A stretch of 64,000 nt of DNA from Brooklawnia sp963780175 (GCA_963780175.1 CAWAAT010000007.1:124001-188000), one strand, 5' to 3'. Positions 17,959 to 26,429 are shown, counted from the first letter of the stretch. Translations and numbers: made by a program. Notes: a model not told the origin generated them from the sequence alone.

Positions 17959-18795
17959 TCAGCGCTTCTTGCCGGCCTTGCGGCGACGGATGATCAACTT
18001 GTTGCTGGCCTTGTTCTTGTCGCGGGTACGACCCTCGGGCTTGCCCCAGGGGCTGACCGGATGACGACCACCGGAGGTGCGACCCTCGCCACCACCATGC
18101 GGGTGGTCGTGCGGGTTCATGACAACGCCGCGCACGGTAGGACGAACGCCCTTCCAGCGCATGCGCCCCGCCTTGCCCCAGTGGATGTTCGACTGTTCTG
18201 CGTTGCCCACCCCACCGATGGTGGCGCGGCAGCGGACGTCGACCATGCGCATTTCACCCGAGGGCATGCGCAGGGTTGCAGTCTTACCCTCACGAGCAAC
18301 CAACTGGATCTGGGCCCCGGCCGAGCGTCCCATCTTGGCCCCGCCTCCCGGACGCAACTCCACAGCGTGCACCGTGGTGCCGACCGGGATGTTTCGCAAC
18401 GGCAGGTTGTTGCCGGGCTTGATGTCGGACCCCACCCCGGAGACCACCGTGGCACCCTGCTGCAGTCCGGCTGGGGCGACGATGTAGCGCTTCTCGCCGT
18501 CGGCGTAGTGCAGCAGCGCGAGACGCGCCGTCCGGTTCGGGTCGTACTCGATCTCGGCGACCGTGGCCGGCACGCCGTCCTTGTCATAGCGCTTGAAATC
18601 AACCAGCCGGTAAGCCTGCTTGTGTCCGCCACCGATGTGCCGGGTGGTGATCCGACCCTGGTTGTTGCGTCCGCCGGTCTTCGACTTCGGAGCCACCAGC
18701 GACTTCTCAGGCGTCGAGCGGGTGACTTCGGTGAAGTCGGAGACGCTCGCACCGCGGCGACCGGGTGTGGTCGGCTTGTACTTGCGAATAGCCAT
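17959..18795 (-). CDS. rplB: 50S ribosomal protein L2
   Basis: L2 (278 aa) is needed for subunit association and the peptidyl-transferase centre. Typical segments are MAIRKYKPTTPGRRGASVSD, NNQGRITTRHIGGGHKQAYR and the C-terminal VRGVVMNPHDHPHGGGEG with the conserved His of the catalytic-site approach. The length is normal. Confidence 0.99.
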   Translation of the reverse strand: MAIRKYKPTTPGRRGASVSDFTEVTRSTPEKSLVAPKSKTGGRNNQGRITTRHIGGGHKQAYRLVDFKRYDKDGVPATVAEIEYDPNRTARLALLHYADGEKRYIVAPAGLQQGATVVSGVGSDIKPGNNLPLRNIPVGTTVHAVELRPGGGAKMGRSAGAQIQLVAREGKTATLRMPSGEMRMVDVRCRATIGGVGNAEQSNIHWGKAGRMRWKGVRPTVRGVVMNPHDHPHGGGEGRTSGGRHPVSPWGKPEGRTRDKNKASNKLIIRRRKAGKKR

Positions 18796-18821
18796 CTGTC
18801 TCGTCGTTCCTTGTCTGTCGC

Positions 18822-19130
18822 TCAGGCCGTCGGGCCCTGGAAGATGTCGATCCGGTCACCGGCACCGACACTGACGATCGCTCGCTTGGTGTTGGGGCGA
18901 CGACCAGTGCCGTAGCGGGTGCGACGGGTCTTGCCTTGCCGGTTGATGGTGTGCACCGAGACCACCTTGACGCCGAATACCTGCTCGACCGCGATCTTGA
19001 TCTCGGTCTTGTTGGCTCGCGGGTCAACGATGAAGGTGTACTTGTTCTCGTCCAGAAGGCCGTAGCTCTTCTCGGACACGATGGGCGCGAGCAGGATGTC
19101 GCGCGGGTCGCGGATCTTGATCTCGCTCAC
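18822..19130 (-). CDS. rplW: 50S ribosomal protein L23
   Basis: L23 (102 aa) lies at the tunnel exit and docks trigger factor. It contains DILLAPIVSEKSYGLLDENK, ANKTEIKIAVEQVFGVKVVS and RRTRYGTGRRPNTKRAIV. The GTG start overlaps the rplD stop as GTGA. Confidence 0.98.
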   Translation of the reverse strand: MSEIKIRDPRDILLAPIVSEKSYGLLDENKYTFIVDPRANKTEIKIAVEQVFGVKVVSVHTINRQGKTRRTRYGTGRRPNTKRAIVSVGAGDRIDIFQGPTA

Positions 19131-19834
19131 TTCTCGTCCTCCTGGTCGTCAATGGCTTCGGCCTCGGACTCGGTGGCCATGGCCTTGACCGACTTCCCCT
19201 TCACGGGGCCGGCAATGTAAGCCTCCAGAGCGGCCTTGGTGAACACCACGGCGTCCGAGACAACCACGTCGTAGGCATTCAACTGGTCCGAGATAATGAC
19301 ATGCACGCCTGGCAGATTGCGCAGGCTCATCCAGCCGACGGTGTCGAAGCGATCGAGCACCACCAGGTAGCGCACGAAGTCACCGACCCCCGCCAGCCGA
19401 ACAGCGGCCTGCTTGGTCGAGGGGACATCCCCAGCCACGACATCGTCGATGACGAAGACCAGACCCTCGCGAGCACGATCACTGAGCGCGCCGCGCAACG
19501 CAGCCGAGATCATCTTCTTCGGCGTGCGCTGGGCGTAACCGTGCGGGTGCGGCCCATGGACGACGCCACCGCCGGTCCACTGCGGAGCCCGCCGCGAACC
19601 CTGCCGGGCGCGGCCCGTGCCCTTCTGGCGCCACGGCTTGGCGCCACCGCCGGAAACGTCACCACGCGTCTTGGTGGAGTGTGTCCCCTGACGGGCGGCA
19701 GCCTGCTGGGCCACCACAACCTGGTGGATCAGCGGCACGTTGGTCGAGGCGTCGAACAGATCGGCAGGCAGTTCGGCAGTGCCGGACTTCTTGCCGTCGG
19801 CGCCGAGGACGTCAACCTTCAGCGTCTCGCTCAC
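19127..19834 (-). CDS. rplD: 50S ribosomal protein L4
   Basis: L4 (235 aa) is an assembly protein with a loop lining the exit tunnel; in E. coli it autoregulates the S10 operon. The loop is visible as KPWRQKGTGRARQGSRRAPQ. The C-terminal tail is acidic. The GTG start overlaps the rplC stop (GTGA) and its own stop overlaps the rplW GTG. Confidence 0.98.
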   Translation of the reverse strand: MSETLKVDVLGADGKKSGTAELPADLFDASTNVPLIHQVVVAQQAAARQGTHSTKTRGDVSGGGAKPWRQKGTGRARQGSRRAPQWTGGGVVHGPHPHGYAQRTPKKMISAALRGALSDRAREGLVFVIDDVVAGDVPSTKQAAVRLAGVGDFVRYLVVLDRFDTVGWMSLRNLPGVHVIISDQLNAYDVVVSDAVVFTKAALEAYIAGPVKGKSVKAMATESEAEAIDDQEDEK

Positions 19835-20490
19835 TTGGCATCACCCTTCTTGGCAGCGGTGCGCACGACCACGAGGGAACCCTTGTTGCCGGGGATTGCG
19901 CCCTTGACGAGCAGCAGGCCCTTCTCCGCGTCCACCGCATGGACGGTCAAATTCTGGACGGTCATCTTCTCGGCGCCCATCCGACCAGCCATCCGCATGC
20001 CCTTGAAGACCTTGCCTGGGGTCGAGCAGCCACCGATCGAGCCGGGGGCGCGGTGCTTGCGATGGACACCGTGGGTGGCCCGCAGGCCCTTGAAGCCATG
20101 ACGCTTGACGACGCCGGCGGTGCCCTTGCCCTTGGTCACGCCGGTGACGTCCACGACGTCGCCGCCAGCGAACACATCGGCAGAGATCTCCTGACCGATC
20201 GTGTACTCGGAAGCGCTGGACGTCCGCAGTTCCACCAGGTGCTTGCGCGGGGTTACCCCGGCCTTCTCGAAGTGGCCGGCCACCGGCTTGGTCACCGACT
20301 TGGCGCGCAACGCGCCGAAGCCGAGCTGTACGGCTGAATAGCCGTCAGTCTCGGGGGTGCGCACCTGGGTGACGACACAGGGCCCTGCCGCGATGACGGT
20401 CACCGGGACCACTCGATTGTTCTCATCCCACAGCTGGGTCATGCCGAGCTTGGTGCCCAGCAGCCCCTTCACGTTTCGTTCACTCGTCAT
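19831..20490 (-). CDS. rplC: 50S ribosomal protein L3
   Basis: L3 (219 aa) binds the 3' end of 23S rRNA and reaches the peptidyl-transferase centre. It contains GLLGTKLGMTQLWDENN, GTAGVVKRHGFKG and the extension SIGGCSTPGKVFKGMRMAGR. The ATG at 20490 was preferred over one five codons upstream by family alignment and its 11-base distance from the rpsJ stop. Confidence 0.98.
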   Translation of the reverse strand: MTSERNVKGLLGTKLGMTQLWDENNRVVPVTVIAAGPCVVTQVRTPETDGYSAVQLGFGALRAKSVTKPVAGHFEKAGVTPRKHLVELRTSSASEYTIGQEISADVFAGGDVVDVTGVTKGKGTAGVVKRHGFKGLRATHGVHRKHRAPGSIGGCSTPGKVFKGMRMAGRMGAEKMTVQNLTVHAVDAEKGLLLVKGAIPGNKGSLVVVRTAAKKGDAK

Positions 20491-20501
20491 GTCAGCAGGC
20501 C

Positions 20502-20813
20502 TCACGGGAGCTTGATCTCGATGTCGACACCAGCCGGCAGGTCGAGTCGCATGAGCGAGTCAACCGTCTTGGGGGTCGGGTCAAGAATGTCGATGAGCCG
20601 CTTGTGGGTCCGCATCTCGAAGTGCTCGCGGCTGTCCTTGTACTTGTGTGGGGAGCGGATGACGCACCACACGTTCTTCTCGGTCGGCAGCGGCACTGGG
20701 CCGGCAACCTTGGCACCCGTCCGGGTGACGGTGTCGACGATCTTGCGCGCCGACGAGTCAATGACCTCATGGTCATAGGCCCGAAGCCTGATGCGGATCT
20801 TTTGTCCCGCCAC
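20502..20813 (-). CDS. rpsJ: 30S ribosomal protein S10 (NusE)
   Basis: S10 (103 aa) is a 30S head protein that doubles as the antitermination factor NusE and binds NusG. It holds RIRLRAYDHEVIDSSARKIV and FEMRTHKRLIDILDP. The start is GTG. It heads the S10 operon. In most bacteria tuf lies directly upstream; here about 4.4 kb of other DNA intervenes. No confident promoter is visible in the leader. Confidence 0.98.
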   Translation of the reverse strand: MAGQKIRIRLRAYDHEVIDSSARKIVDTVTRTGAKVAGPVPLPTEKNVWCVIRSPHKYKDSREHFEMRTHKRLIDILDPTPKTVDSLMRLDLPAGVDIEIKLP

Positions 20814-21204
20814 GGTTGTTCCTTCTACTCGTCCCTGCTACGTCTGTAACCGGATGGTTCGGGGTGACCGACCCGCCGGAGCGGGACCGGAAAACGGCCC
20901 GATTTGCCTCCAACATGGCTGGTCAACGCCGTGTTGCTCGACCCCCGTGGTCGGGTGTGTCGCGCACGGATCACCGCACAAGTTCAGACCCTCTGTTCAG
21001 ATGCCTGTCAGCCTGCCCCGGCCACCCCTTGAGGTGTCCGGCGACACAGTGGGCGCTGCCCACGTCCAGCTGAGTGCGGCTTCCAGGACGGACGAACCTG
21101 ACCACCAGAAGCCTGCCCCCGGAGAACTGTCCACCGACCAGTCTCAGCAGCTGTTGCTGCCTTACCCGACCCGCGCGCACAGTCACCCCAAAGGAGCAAC
21201 CTGT
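20814..21204. other. rpsJ upstream region; no gene
   Basis: About 390 bases that should contain the S10-operon promoter and leader. An imperfect hairpin (around 20871–20893) lies in the leader, but I find no well-spaced -35/-10 pair. No protein-coding frame here is convincing. Confidence 0.5.
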
Positions 21205-21738
21205 CTATGATGGCACGTTCCGCAGGTCCAGTTCAAATCGGGGAACAGGAACGCAAGGCGCTCCGACAGCGCGATCATGCCGAACCCAGCTGACGCGCAA
21301 AGGTGCGTCTGCCGCACAAGGGTCGGCGATCCTCCGAGATCCGACGAGCACGAGTTCCAGCTGCCAGCGGTCATCGATGGGGCCGGCAGTCAGGGTAGCT
21401 CCTTGCTCGGCCGCGATCCTTGCCAGCACGGTTGTGCATCGTCGAACTGCGACGGTCGGCTGCTCACGCTTGGAGCGAGGGATGTGGTTGGATATCACCA
21501 GTTGTGCGGCTTGCCGGTTCGCGACCCGATCTATGGGCAGGGCGTACCCGGCCGCGACCACGACCAATAGGACCGGGACAAGAATCGCGAGGAACGCGCT
21601 GATCGAGCCGCCAGCTACCGGACAGCCAATCCGCGACGGCCGAGCTCCTCTTGGCGCGCCAGATCGTGAGGCATCGGACCGCTGCGCTGTCAGGCGATCC
21701 GGCTGCCAGAGTGGCGCCACCGCGATGGCACCATGCAT
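21205..21738 (-). CDS. hypothetical single-pass membrane protein, possibly a degraded TadE/TadG-like protein
   Basis: A 177-codon frame whose only strong feature is one hydrophobic helix (SISAFLAILVPVLLVVVAAG, about residues 46–65) near the N-terminus, followed by NRQAAQLVISNH and a soluble region with three Cys. The helix-then-RQAAQ layout recalls TadE/TadG-like pilus-assembly proteins, whose signal begins RGS(I/V)SAF. The first 40 residues look non-coding (Arg/Pro/Ser-rich), there is no ribosome-binding site, and the region has other decayed genes, so it may be a pseudogene. Function unknown. Confidence 0.4.
   Translation of the reverse strand: MHGAIAVAPLWQPDRLTAQRSDASRSGAPRGARPSRIGCPVAGGSISAFLAILVPVLLVVVAAGYALPIDRVANRQAAQLVISNHIPRSKREQPTVAVRRCTTVLARIAAEQGATLTAGPIDDRWQLELVLVGSRRIADPCAADAPLRVSWVRHDRAVGAPCVPVPRFELDLRNVPS
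21207..21293 (+). pseudogene. possible 5' remnant of a gene (28 codons)
   Basis: A strong AAAGGAG site at 21190–21196 precedes ATGATG at 21207; the frame then runs 28 codons (MMARSAGPVQIGEQERKALR…) to TGA. The opening is reminiscent of the first residues of IS630-type transposases, but the match is short and from memory. It overlaps the end of a minus-strand ORF. It may be a truncated gene start left by a deletion. Confidence 0.25.
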
Positions 21739-21819
21739 CTGATCGCGTGCTTCTACTCGGACGCGACGACACCCAGGCCTGCAGATCGTCCACTGACCGC
21801 GAATCCTCAGCGCCCAGCG

Positions 21820-22349
21820 TCAGCGAAGATCAAGCCAGCGATTGCCGCGACCATCATGCAGATCTCGTGCCATCGGGATCGGCTTCTTGCGGTCTGGCTC
21901 ATCCTCGGCGCGCGAGCATCCGGCAAGCGCCAAGCGCGCCATGCGTCTGGCAACAATGTGGCTTCGATTTATGGCAACCAGCTTGGATTGCAGCGAGGCC
22001 AGATCTCCCTTCACAGTGCCCCGGCTGACGATGCACCGGGTGGCGATGTCTCGTTGCTCATCCCCTCCGCCAGTAGGGCGAGCACCTGCCGCTCCCTGGC
22101 GGTGAGCGGGTCCGGGCGGGCGGGGGTCTGAGTATGCCTCCACCGTCAGGTCCTCCGAGAGCAAGCATTTCCGATTTCTACTACGGTCAGGATCTGCTTG
22201 AACGCTACGGCGCCCAGCAGCGTATCTGGACCGCGAGCGAACTTCCTCGCCTCCAGGGTTGTGGCTAGTGGAACAAGGCTCTCGCCGAGCAGCGAGTTGC
22301 CCTCCGCGCGGTTATCGGCACCGCCCCGCGCCCGCTGGACAGCAGCCAC
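21820..22349 (-). pseudogene. LuxR-type regulator, disrupted by an in-frame stop and a frameshift
   Basis: On the minus strand one frame runs from about 22349, meets TGA at 22146–22148, then continues in the same frame into the start of a LuxR helix-turn-helix (DPLTARERQVLALLAEGMSN). At about 22053 the frame shifts; the rest of the domain (RDIATRCIVSRGTVKGDLAS, then LQSKLVAINRSHIVARRMAR) is in the neighbouring frame. One extra C (AACCGA instead of AACGA) would restore a normal LuxR C-terminal domain. Two lesions in a recognisable DNA-binding domain make a pseudogene the best reading. The 67-codon piece upstream is not recognised. Any regulated genes are unknown; a degraded membrane-protein gene lies just downstream. 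Confidence 0.7.
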
Positions 22350-22512
22350 AGGCCCTCACAGTCCCTCGCGTCGAAGCACCCATCGCCTCGGGTCAGCCCC
22401 GGTCGTCGGCGCGCAGAAGTGCATCACCTACCCGGGGGCAGTCGCTCCTGACCCACCACCGCGACCCGCATCTGCTGTGGGGCGCCCGTGCTCGTGGGGC
22501 CACGATCTGGAC

Positions 22513-23976
22513 TCACAAGACACCTCCCAGAGTGCGGAGTCGGGCAAGGGAGGACTCACGTCCCAGGATCTCCATCGATTCAAACAGTGGCGGGGAGACC
22601 TGTTCGCCGGTGATCGCAACTCGCACTGGGGCGAAAGCGAACTTGGGCTTGAGCGCCATACCCTCCACCAGCACCTGACGTAACACAGTTCCCACCGCCT
22701 CGCTGGACCACTGGTCGACCCCGGTCAGCGCGCTCGCTGCTGCTGCCAGTACCTCTGCGGCGTCAGGGGCGAGTTTCGCCAAGGCAGCCGGATTGATCAC
22801 CAGCTCGTGATCTGCGGTGAACAGGAAGCCAAGCTTCGGCAGCGCTTCAGCCAACGTGACCAGCCGCTCGGCAATCAGCGGAGTTGCGGCGTTAACAATC
22901 TCACGGCCACGCTCGGGCACCTGGGTCCATTGCCCCGTCTCGAGTGCGTGGGCGACGATCCGTTCGGCCAACTCGTGGTGATCGAGGGCCCGGATGTAGA
23001 CCCCGTTGAGCCAGTCCAGCTTCTTGACGTCGAAGATCGGCCCGACTGTGCTGATCTTGGACCAGTCGAACTCGTCGACGAACTGCTCAAAGCTGGAGAT
23101 CTCCTGCTCCCCCGCAGCCGGCGGATACGCCAGCAACTGCAGGAAGTTGCGTAGTGCTTCGGGCAGGTAGCCCTGCTCGCGGAACCACAACAGCCGGGCG
23201 GCGGGGTTGTTGCGTTTGGAGATCTTGGACTTGTCGGTGTTGCGAAGCAAGGGCATGTGGGCGAACTCAGGCTCGGGCCACCCCAGCCAGCGGTAGAGCA
23301 GTCGGTGTTTGGGTGTCGAACTGATCCACTCCTCGCCTCGCACGACCGTGGTGATGTCCATCAGGTGATCGTCAACCACCACCGCTAGGTGATAAGTGGG
23401 GAAGCCATCGGCCTTGAGGATCACCTGATCGTCGGGCATCGGGGCACGAACCTCACCACGAATGAGGTCGGTGAAGGTCAACTCCACATCATCCGGAATC
23501 CTCATCCGGACCACCGGGGTGGGGCTGAAGCCCGGCATGGCGGCACGCTGTTCGCGGGTCAGGCCCAGGCACATCCGGTCGTAGCCGGTATCGGCCTGCT
23601 TGCTGGCCTGCTGAGCAGCGCGCATCTCGGCCAACCGTTCGGCTGAACACCAGCAGTGATACGCATGACCAGCCTCCAACAACTGCTTGACGTAGGGCTG
23701 GTAGGTGGCCAGACGCTCAGATTGCTTGTAGGGCGAATAAGGCCCGCCCACCTCCGGGCTCTCGTCCGCATCCAGTCCCAGCCACCGTAACGAGTCGTAG
23801 ATCTGCTGCTCCGATCCCGCGACCAGCCGGTTGCGGTCGGTGTCCTCGATGCGCAGGACGAATTGGCCTCCCGTGCGCCTGGCCCAGGCCTTGTCAAAAA
23901 GGGCCATGTAGGCGGTGCCGACATGTGGGTCACCGGTGGGGCTCGGAGCGACGCGGGTTCGGGCTGGAGTGCTCAC
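22513..23976 (-). CDS. gltX: glutamyl-tRNA synthetase
   Basis: Charges tRNA-Glu with glutamate (487 aa, class I). The HIGH-like motif is in APSPTGDPHVGTAYMALF, GGQFVLRIEDTDRNR is conserved, and the KMSKS motif is DKSKISKRN. The C-terminal anticodon-binding domain ends at RTLGGVL. The GTG start follows TAGGCT by 8 bases with no Shine-Dalgarno, suggesting a leaderless transcript. It lies in the DNA that separates tuf from rpsJ. No tRNA-Glu or tRNA-Gln is adjacent. Confidence 0.97.
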   Translation of the reverse strand: MSTPARTRVAPSPTGDPHVGTAYMALFDKAWARRTGGQFVLRIEDTDRNRLVAGSEQQIYDSLRWLGLDADESPEVGGPYSPYKQSERLATYQPYVKQLLEAGHAYHCWCSAERLAEMRAAQQASKQADTGYDRMCLGLTREQRAAMPGFSPTPVVRMRIPDDVELTFTDLIRGEVRAPMPDDQVILKADGFPTYHLAVVVDDHLMDITTVVRGEEWISSTPKHRLLYRWLGWPEPEFAHMPLLRNTDKSKISKRNNPAARLLWFREQGYLPEALRNFLQLLAYPPAAGEQEISSFEQFVDEFDWSKISTVGPIFDVKKLDWLNGVYIRALDHHELAERIVAHALETGQWTQVPERGREIVNAATPLIAERLVTLAEALPKLGFLFTADHELVINPAALAKLAPDAAEVLAAAASALTGVDQWSSEAVGTVLRQVLVEGMALKPKFAFAPVRVAITGEQVSPPLFESMEILGRESSLARLRTLGGVL

Positions 23977-23984
23977 GATCCGAC

Positions 23985-23990
23985 AGCCTA
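23985..23990 (-). promoter_or_regulatory. -10 element of gltX (leaderless)
   Basis: Minus-strand TAGGCT, 8 bases before the GTG start. Confidence 0.45.
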
Positions 23991-24137
23991 GCGGGCGATA
24001 CGTCCGGGGGCGTGAGGAGGATGAGCTCAGCCTCGGACACGAATCCGGATTCGCCGCAGGACGTCGTCGGATCCACTCAATCGGCGGAACACCATCGGCT
24101 GGGTGGCCACACCCTTCCGTTTTCGCCGTTGCGCCAC

Positions 24138-24143
24138 TACCTT
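24138..24143 (+). promoter_or_regulatory. -10 element of the CBS gene (leaderless)
   Basis: TACCTT, 6 bases (TTGACC) before the ATG at 24150; no ribosome-binding site. Confidence 0.5.
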
Positions 24144-24149
24144 TTGACC

Positions 24150-24578
24150 ATGCGAGTCCAAGATGTCCTTAAGCGCAAGGGCCACGACGTGGTCGCGATC
24201 TCTCCGGCCGCCACGGTGGCCGACCTACTCAAGTTGCTGGCCGAGCACCAGATCGGCTCCGTGGTCGTCCTCGACGAGGGCCGCCTGGTGGGCATCGTGT
24301 CCGAGCGGGACATCGTGCAGCAGATGGCGAAGTCGGATGCCGACATCCGGGCCATGCCGGTCGAGCAGATCATGACGGCAGACGTGAAGGTCTGCACCAT
24401 TGATGATGACACCGCCGATCTGGCAGCCACCATGACCGAGTTTCGCATCCGGCACCTGCCGGTCGTCGACACCGACGGCGGATTGCTTGCCATCGTCAGC
24501 ATCGGCGACGTCGTCAAGGCACGCCTCGACACTCTGACCGAGGAGCGCAATCACCTGATCGACTACGTGCAGCAGTGA
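24150..24578 (+). CDS. CBS-domain pair protein
   Basis: A 142-residue protein made only of two CBS domains (about 8–62 and 72–128), with LAEHQIGSVVVLDEGRLVGI and EFRIRHLPVVDTDGGLLAIV. Stand-alone CBS pairs bind adenine nucleotides and regulate partner proteins; the partner is unknown. The ATG at 24150 was chosen because TACCTT lies 6 bases before it; a longer upstream frame lacks family similarity. It is convergent with the DUF4112 gene, sharing a hairpin between them. Confidence 0.92.
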   Translation: MRVQDVLKRKGHDVVAISPAATVADLLKLLAEHQIGSVVVLDEGRLVGIVSERDIVQQMAKSDADIRAMPVEQIMTADVKVCTIDDDTADLAATMTEFRIRHLPVVDTDGGLLAIVSIGDVVKARLDTLTEERNHLIDYVQQ

Positions 24579-24585
24579 ACGGCTC

Positions 24586-24617
24586 GGCGTCTGGTCATCC
24601 GGGGGTGACCAGACGCC
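24586..24617. terminator. hairpin between convergent CBS and DUF4112 genes
   Basis: Perfect 12-bp inverted repeat (24586–24597 with 24606–24617), 8-base loop. The right arm and loop lie inside the 3' end of the DUF4112 gene. There are no T-tracts, so terminator function is tentative. Confidence 0.5.
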
Positions 24618-25119
24618 AGATCAGCCACAGGCCCCACAGCAGAGCCCCGACCAGCACGGCCAAGGTACCCACCACCAGCGTCAGAGCCACGACCAGGTAG
24701 ATCACCGAGTTCTGGCGCGTCTCCTGACGCTTGGTGACGGACTGCTGCAAGAGACGCATGTTCTTGCGGTTGGCGCGGTGTGCGATGTCCAGGAGGTCGC
24801 CCAGCCCGGGGATCACTCCCAGCACGGCGTCCACCCCCAGATTCAGCCCCATCCGCGCCAGGACGGGCAGGGGCACGCGATTGCGCACCGCGTCCACCAG
24901 AATCAGCCCGGCCACCGTGGTCGTGCTGGCGTCTCCCAGCCCGGGAACGAGGCCGACCAACCCGTCCAGGCCGATGCCGATGCTGGTGCCCGGAATGCGG
25001 ATGAGGTCGTCCAGGAGGAAGGCCACCGTCCGGCTGGCTGACGAGACCCCCGGGCGCCCGTCCAGGATCGCGGTGGGCTCCAGCACCGGCTCGTTCACCT
25101 CGTTGCGCTCCGGCGACAT
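24595..25119 (-). CDS. DUF4112 membrane protein
   Basis: A 174-residue DUF4112 protein. The domain (about 30–125) has LLDDLIRIPGTSIGIGLDGL and the paired glycine-rich VGLVPGLGDASTTTVAGLIL and LGVIPGLGDLLD; a membrane helix lies near the C-terminus (VIYLVVALTLVVGTLAVLVG). Function unknown. The ATG at 25119 was chosen because the minus-strand TACGCT lies exactly 6 bases before it; an upstream in-frame start is less likely. It lies between the CBS gene and the tuf terminator. Confidence 0.88.
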   Translation of the reverse strand: MSPERNEVNEPVLEPTAILDGRPGVSSASRTVAFLLDDLIRIPGTSIGIGLDGLVGLVPGLGDASTTTVAGLILVDAVRNRVPLPVLARMGLNLGVDAVLGVIPGLGDLLDIAHRANRKNMRLLQQSVTKRQETRQNSVIYLVVALTLVVGTLAVLVGALLWGLWLIWRLVTPG

Positions 25120-25125
25120 GACGCA

Positions 25126-25131
25126 AGCGTA
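25126..25131 (-). promoter_or_regulatory. -10 element of the DUF4112 gene (leaderless)
   Basis: Minus-strand TACGCT with 6 bases to the ATG at 25119. Confidence 0.5.
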
Positions 25132-25155
25132 GACCAACCGAGAAGTGGCCCGGAA

Positions 25156-25197
25156 AACAGCATTGCCCGCTCCCCTGTGGGAGCGGGCAATGCTGTT
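25156..25197 (-). terminator. strong terminator of tuf
   Basis: Perfect 19-bp stem (25156–25174 with 25179–25197), 4-base loop CTGT, with a short T run on the minus-strand exit. The best hairpin in the window, 20 bases past the tuf stop. Confidence 0.95.
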
Positions 25198-25217
25198 GGC
25201 AGCTTCAGTTCAGTTCG

Positions 25218-26408
25218 TCACTTGATGATCTTGACGACGCGGCCGGCGCCGACGGTGTGACCACCCTCGCGAATGGCGAACTTCAGGCCCTCTTCCATGG
25301 CGATCGGCTTCTGCAGGACGACACTCATGTCGGTGTTGTCGCCGGGCATGACCATCTCGGTGCCCTCGGGCAGCGACACGGTGCCGGTCACATCGGTGGT
25401 CCGGAAGTAGAACTGCGGGCTGTAGTTGGAGAAGAACGGCTTGTGACGGCCACCTTCCTCCTTGGTCAGCACGTAGACGTTGCCCTCGAACTCGGTGTGG
25501 GGCAAGTTGCTCTTCGGCTTGACAACAACCATGCCGCGCTCCACGTCCTCCTTCTTGGTGCCGCGGAGCAGCAGGCCGACGTTGTCGCCAGCCCGGCCCT
25601 CGTCAAGGATCTTGCGGAACATCTCGACACCGGTCACGGTGCTGGTCTGAGTCGGACGCAGACCGACGATCTCCACGGTCTCACCGGTCTTGACGATGCC
25701 GCGCTCGATGCGACCGGTCACCACGGTGCCACGGCCGGTGATCGTGAAGACGTCCTCGACTGGCATGAGGAAGGGCTTCTCAGTCTCACGAGCGGGCTGC
25801 GGAATGTAATCGTCCACCGCATCCATGAGCTCGAGGATCGAGGCGCTCCACTTCTCGTCGCCATTCAGGGCCGGGAAAGCAGCGACCCGGACGACCGGGC
25901 AGTTGTCACCGTCGAAATCCTGATCGGACAGGGCCTCGCGGACCTCCATCTCGACCAACTCGATGAGCTCCTCGTCGTCAACCATGTCGCACTTGTTCAG
26001 GGCGACCACGATGGCGGGCACGCCCACCTGGCGGGCCAGCAGAATGTGCTCACGGGTCTGGGCCATCGGGCCGTCAGTCGCGGCGACGACCAGGATCGCG
26101 CCGTCCATCTGAGCGGCACCGGTGATCATGTTCTTCACGTAGTCGGCGTGGCCGGGGCAGTCGACGTGCGCGTAGTGCCGCTTCTCGGTCTGGTACTCGA
26201 CGTGGGCGATCGAGATGGTGATACCACGCTGGCGCTCTTCGGGCGCCTTGTCGATCGAATCAAACGCCGAGATGGCGTTGAGGTGCGGGTACTTGTCGTG
26301 CAGCACCTTGGTGATCGCCGCCGTCAGCGTGGTCTTGCCGTGGTCGACGTGGCCGATGGTGCCGATGTTGCAGTGCGGCTTGGTCCGCTCGAACTTGGCC
26401 TTTGCCAC
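25218..26408 (-). CDS. tuf: elongation factor Tu
   Basis: GTPase that delivers aminoacyl-tRNA (396 aa). G1 is GHVDHGKT (19–26), DCPGH is G3 and NKCD is G4; GRGTVVTGRIERG lies in domain 2. The GTG at 26408 (MAKAKFERTKPHCN) was chosen because GAAGGAG lies 6 bases before it and the family starts here; the 14 upstream codons are leader. It follows fusA after about 200 bases and ends in a very strong terminator. Confidence 0.99.
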   Translation of the reverse strand: MAKAKFERTKPHCNIGTIGHVDHGKTTLTAAITKVLHDKYPHLNAISAFDSIDKAPEERQRGITISIAHVEYQTEKRHYAHVDCPGHADYVKNMITGAAQMDGAILVVAATDGPMAQTREHILLARQVGVPAIVVALNKCDMVDDEELIELVEMEVREALSDQDFDGDNCPVVRVAAFPALNGDEKWSASILELMDAVDDYIPQPARETEKPFLMPVEDVFTITGRGTVVTGRIERGIVKTGETVEIVGLRPTQTSTVTGVEMFRKILDEGRAGDNVGLLLRGTKKEDVERGMVVVKPKSNLPHTEFEGNVYVLTKEEGGRHKPFFSNYSPQFYFRTTDVTGTVSLPEGTEMVMPGDNTDMSVVLQKPIAMEEGLKFAIREGGHTVGAGRVVKIIK

Positions 26409-26429
26409 TTGGGCTCCTTCTGGTTTGTC

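Noticed and set aside
20814..22512. Complete mobile element or prophage at the tuf–rpsJ gap
   Set aside because: No integrase, intact transposase, terminal inverted repeats or att-like duplication could be found; only decayed pieces.
23977..24149. T-box or other riboswitch upstream of gltX
   Set aside because: gltX appears leaderless and the space to the divergent CBS gene is too short; no T-box motif is visible.
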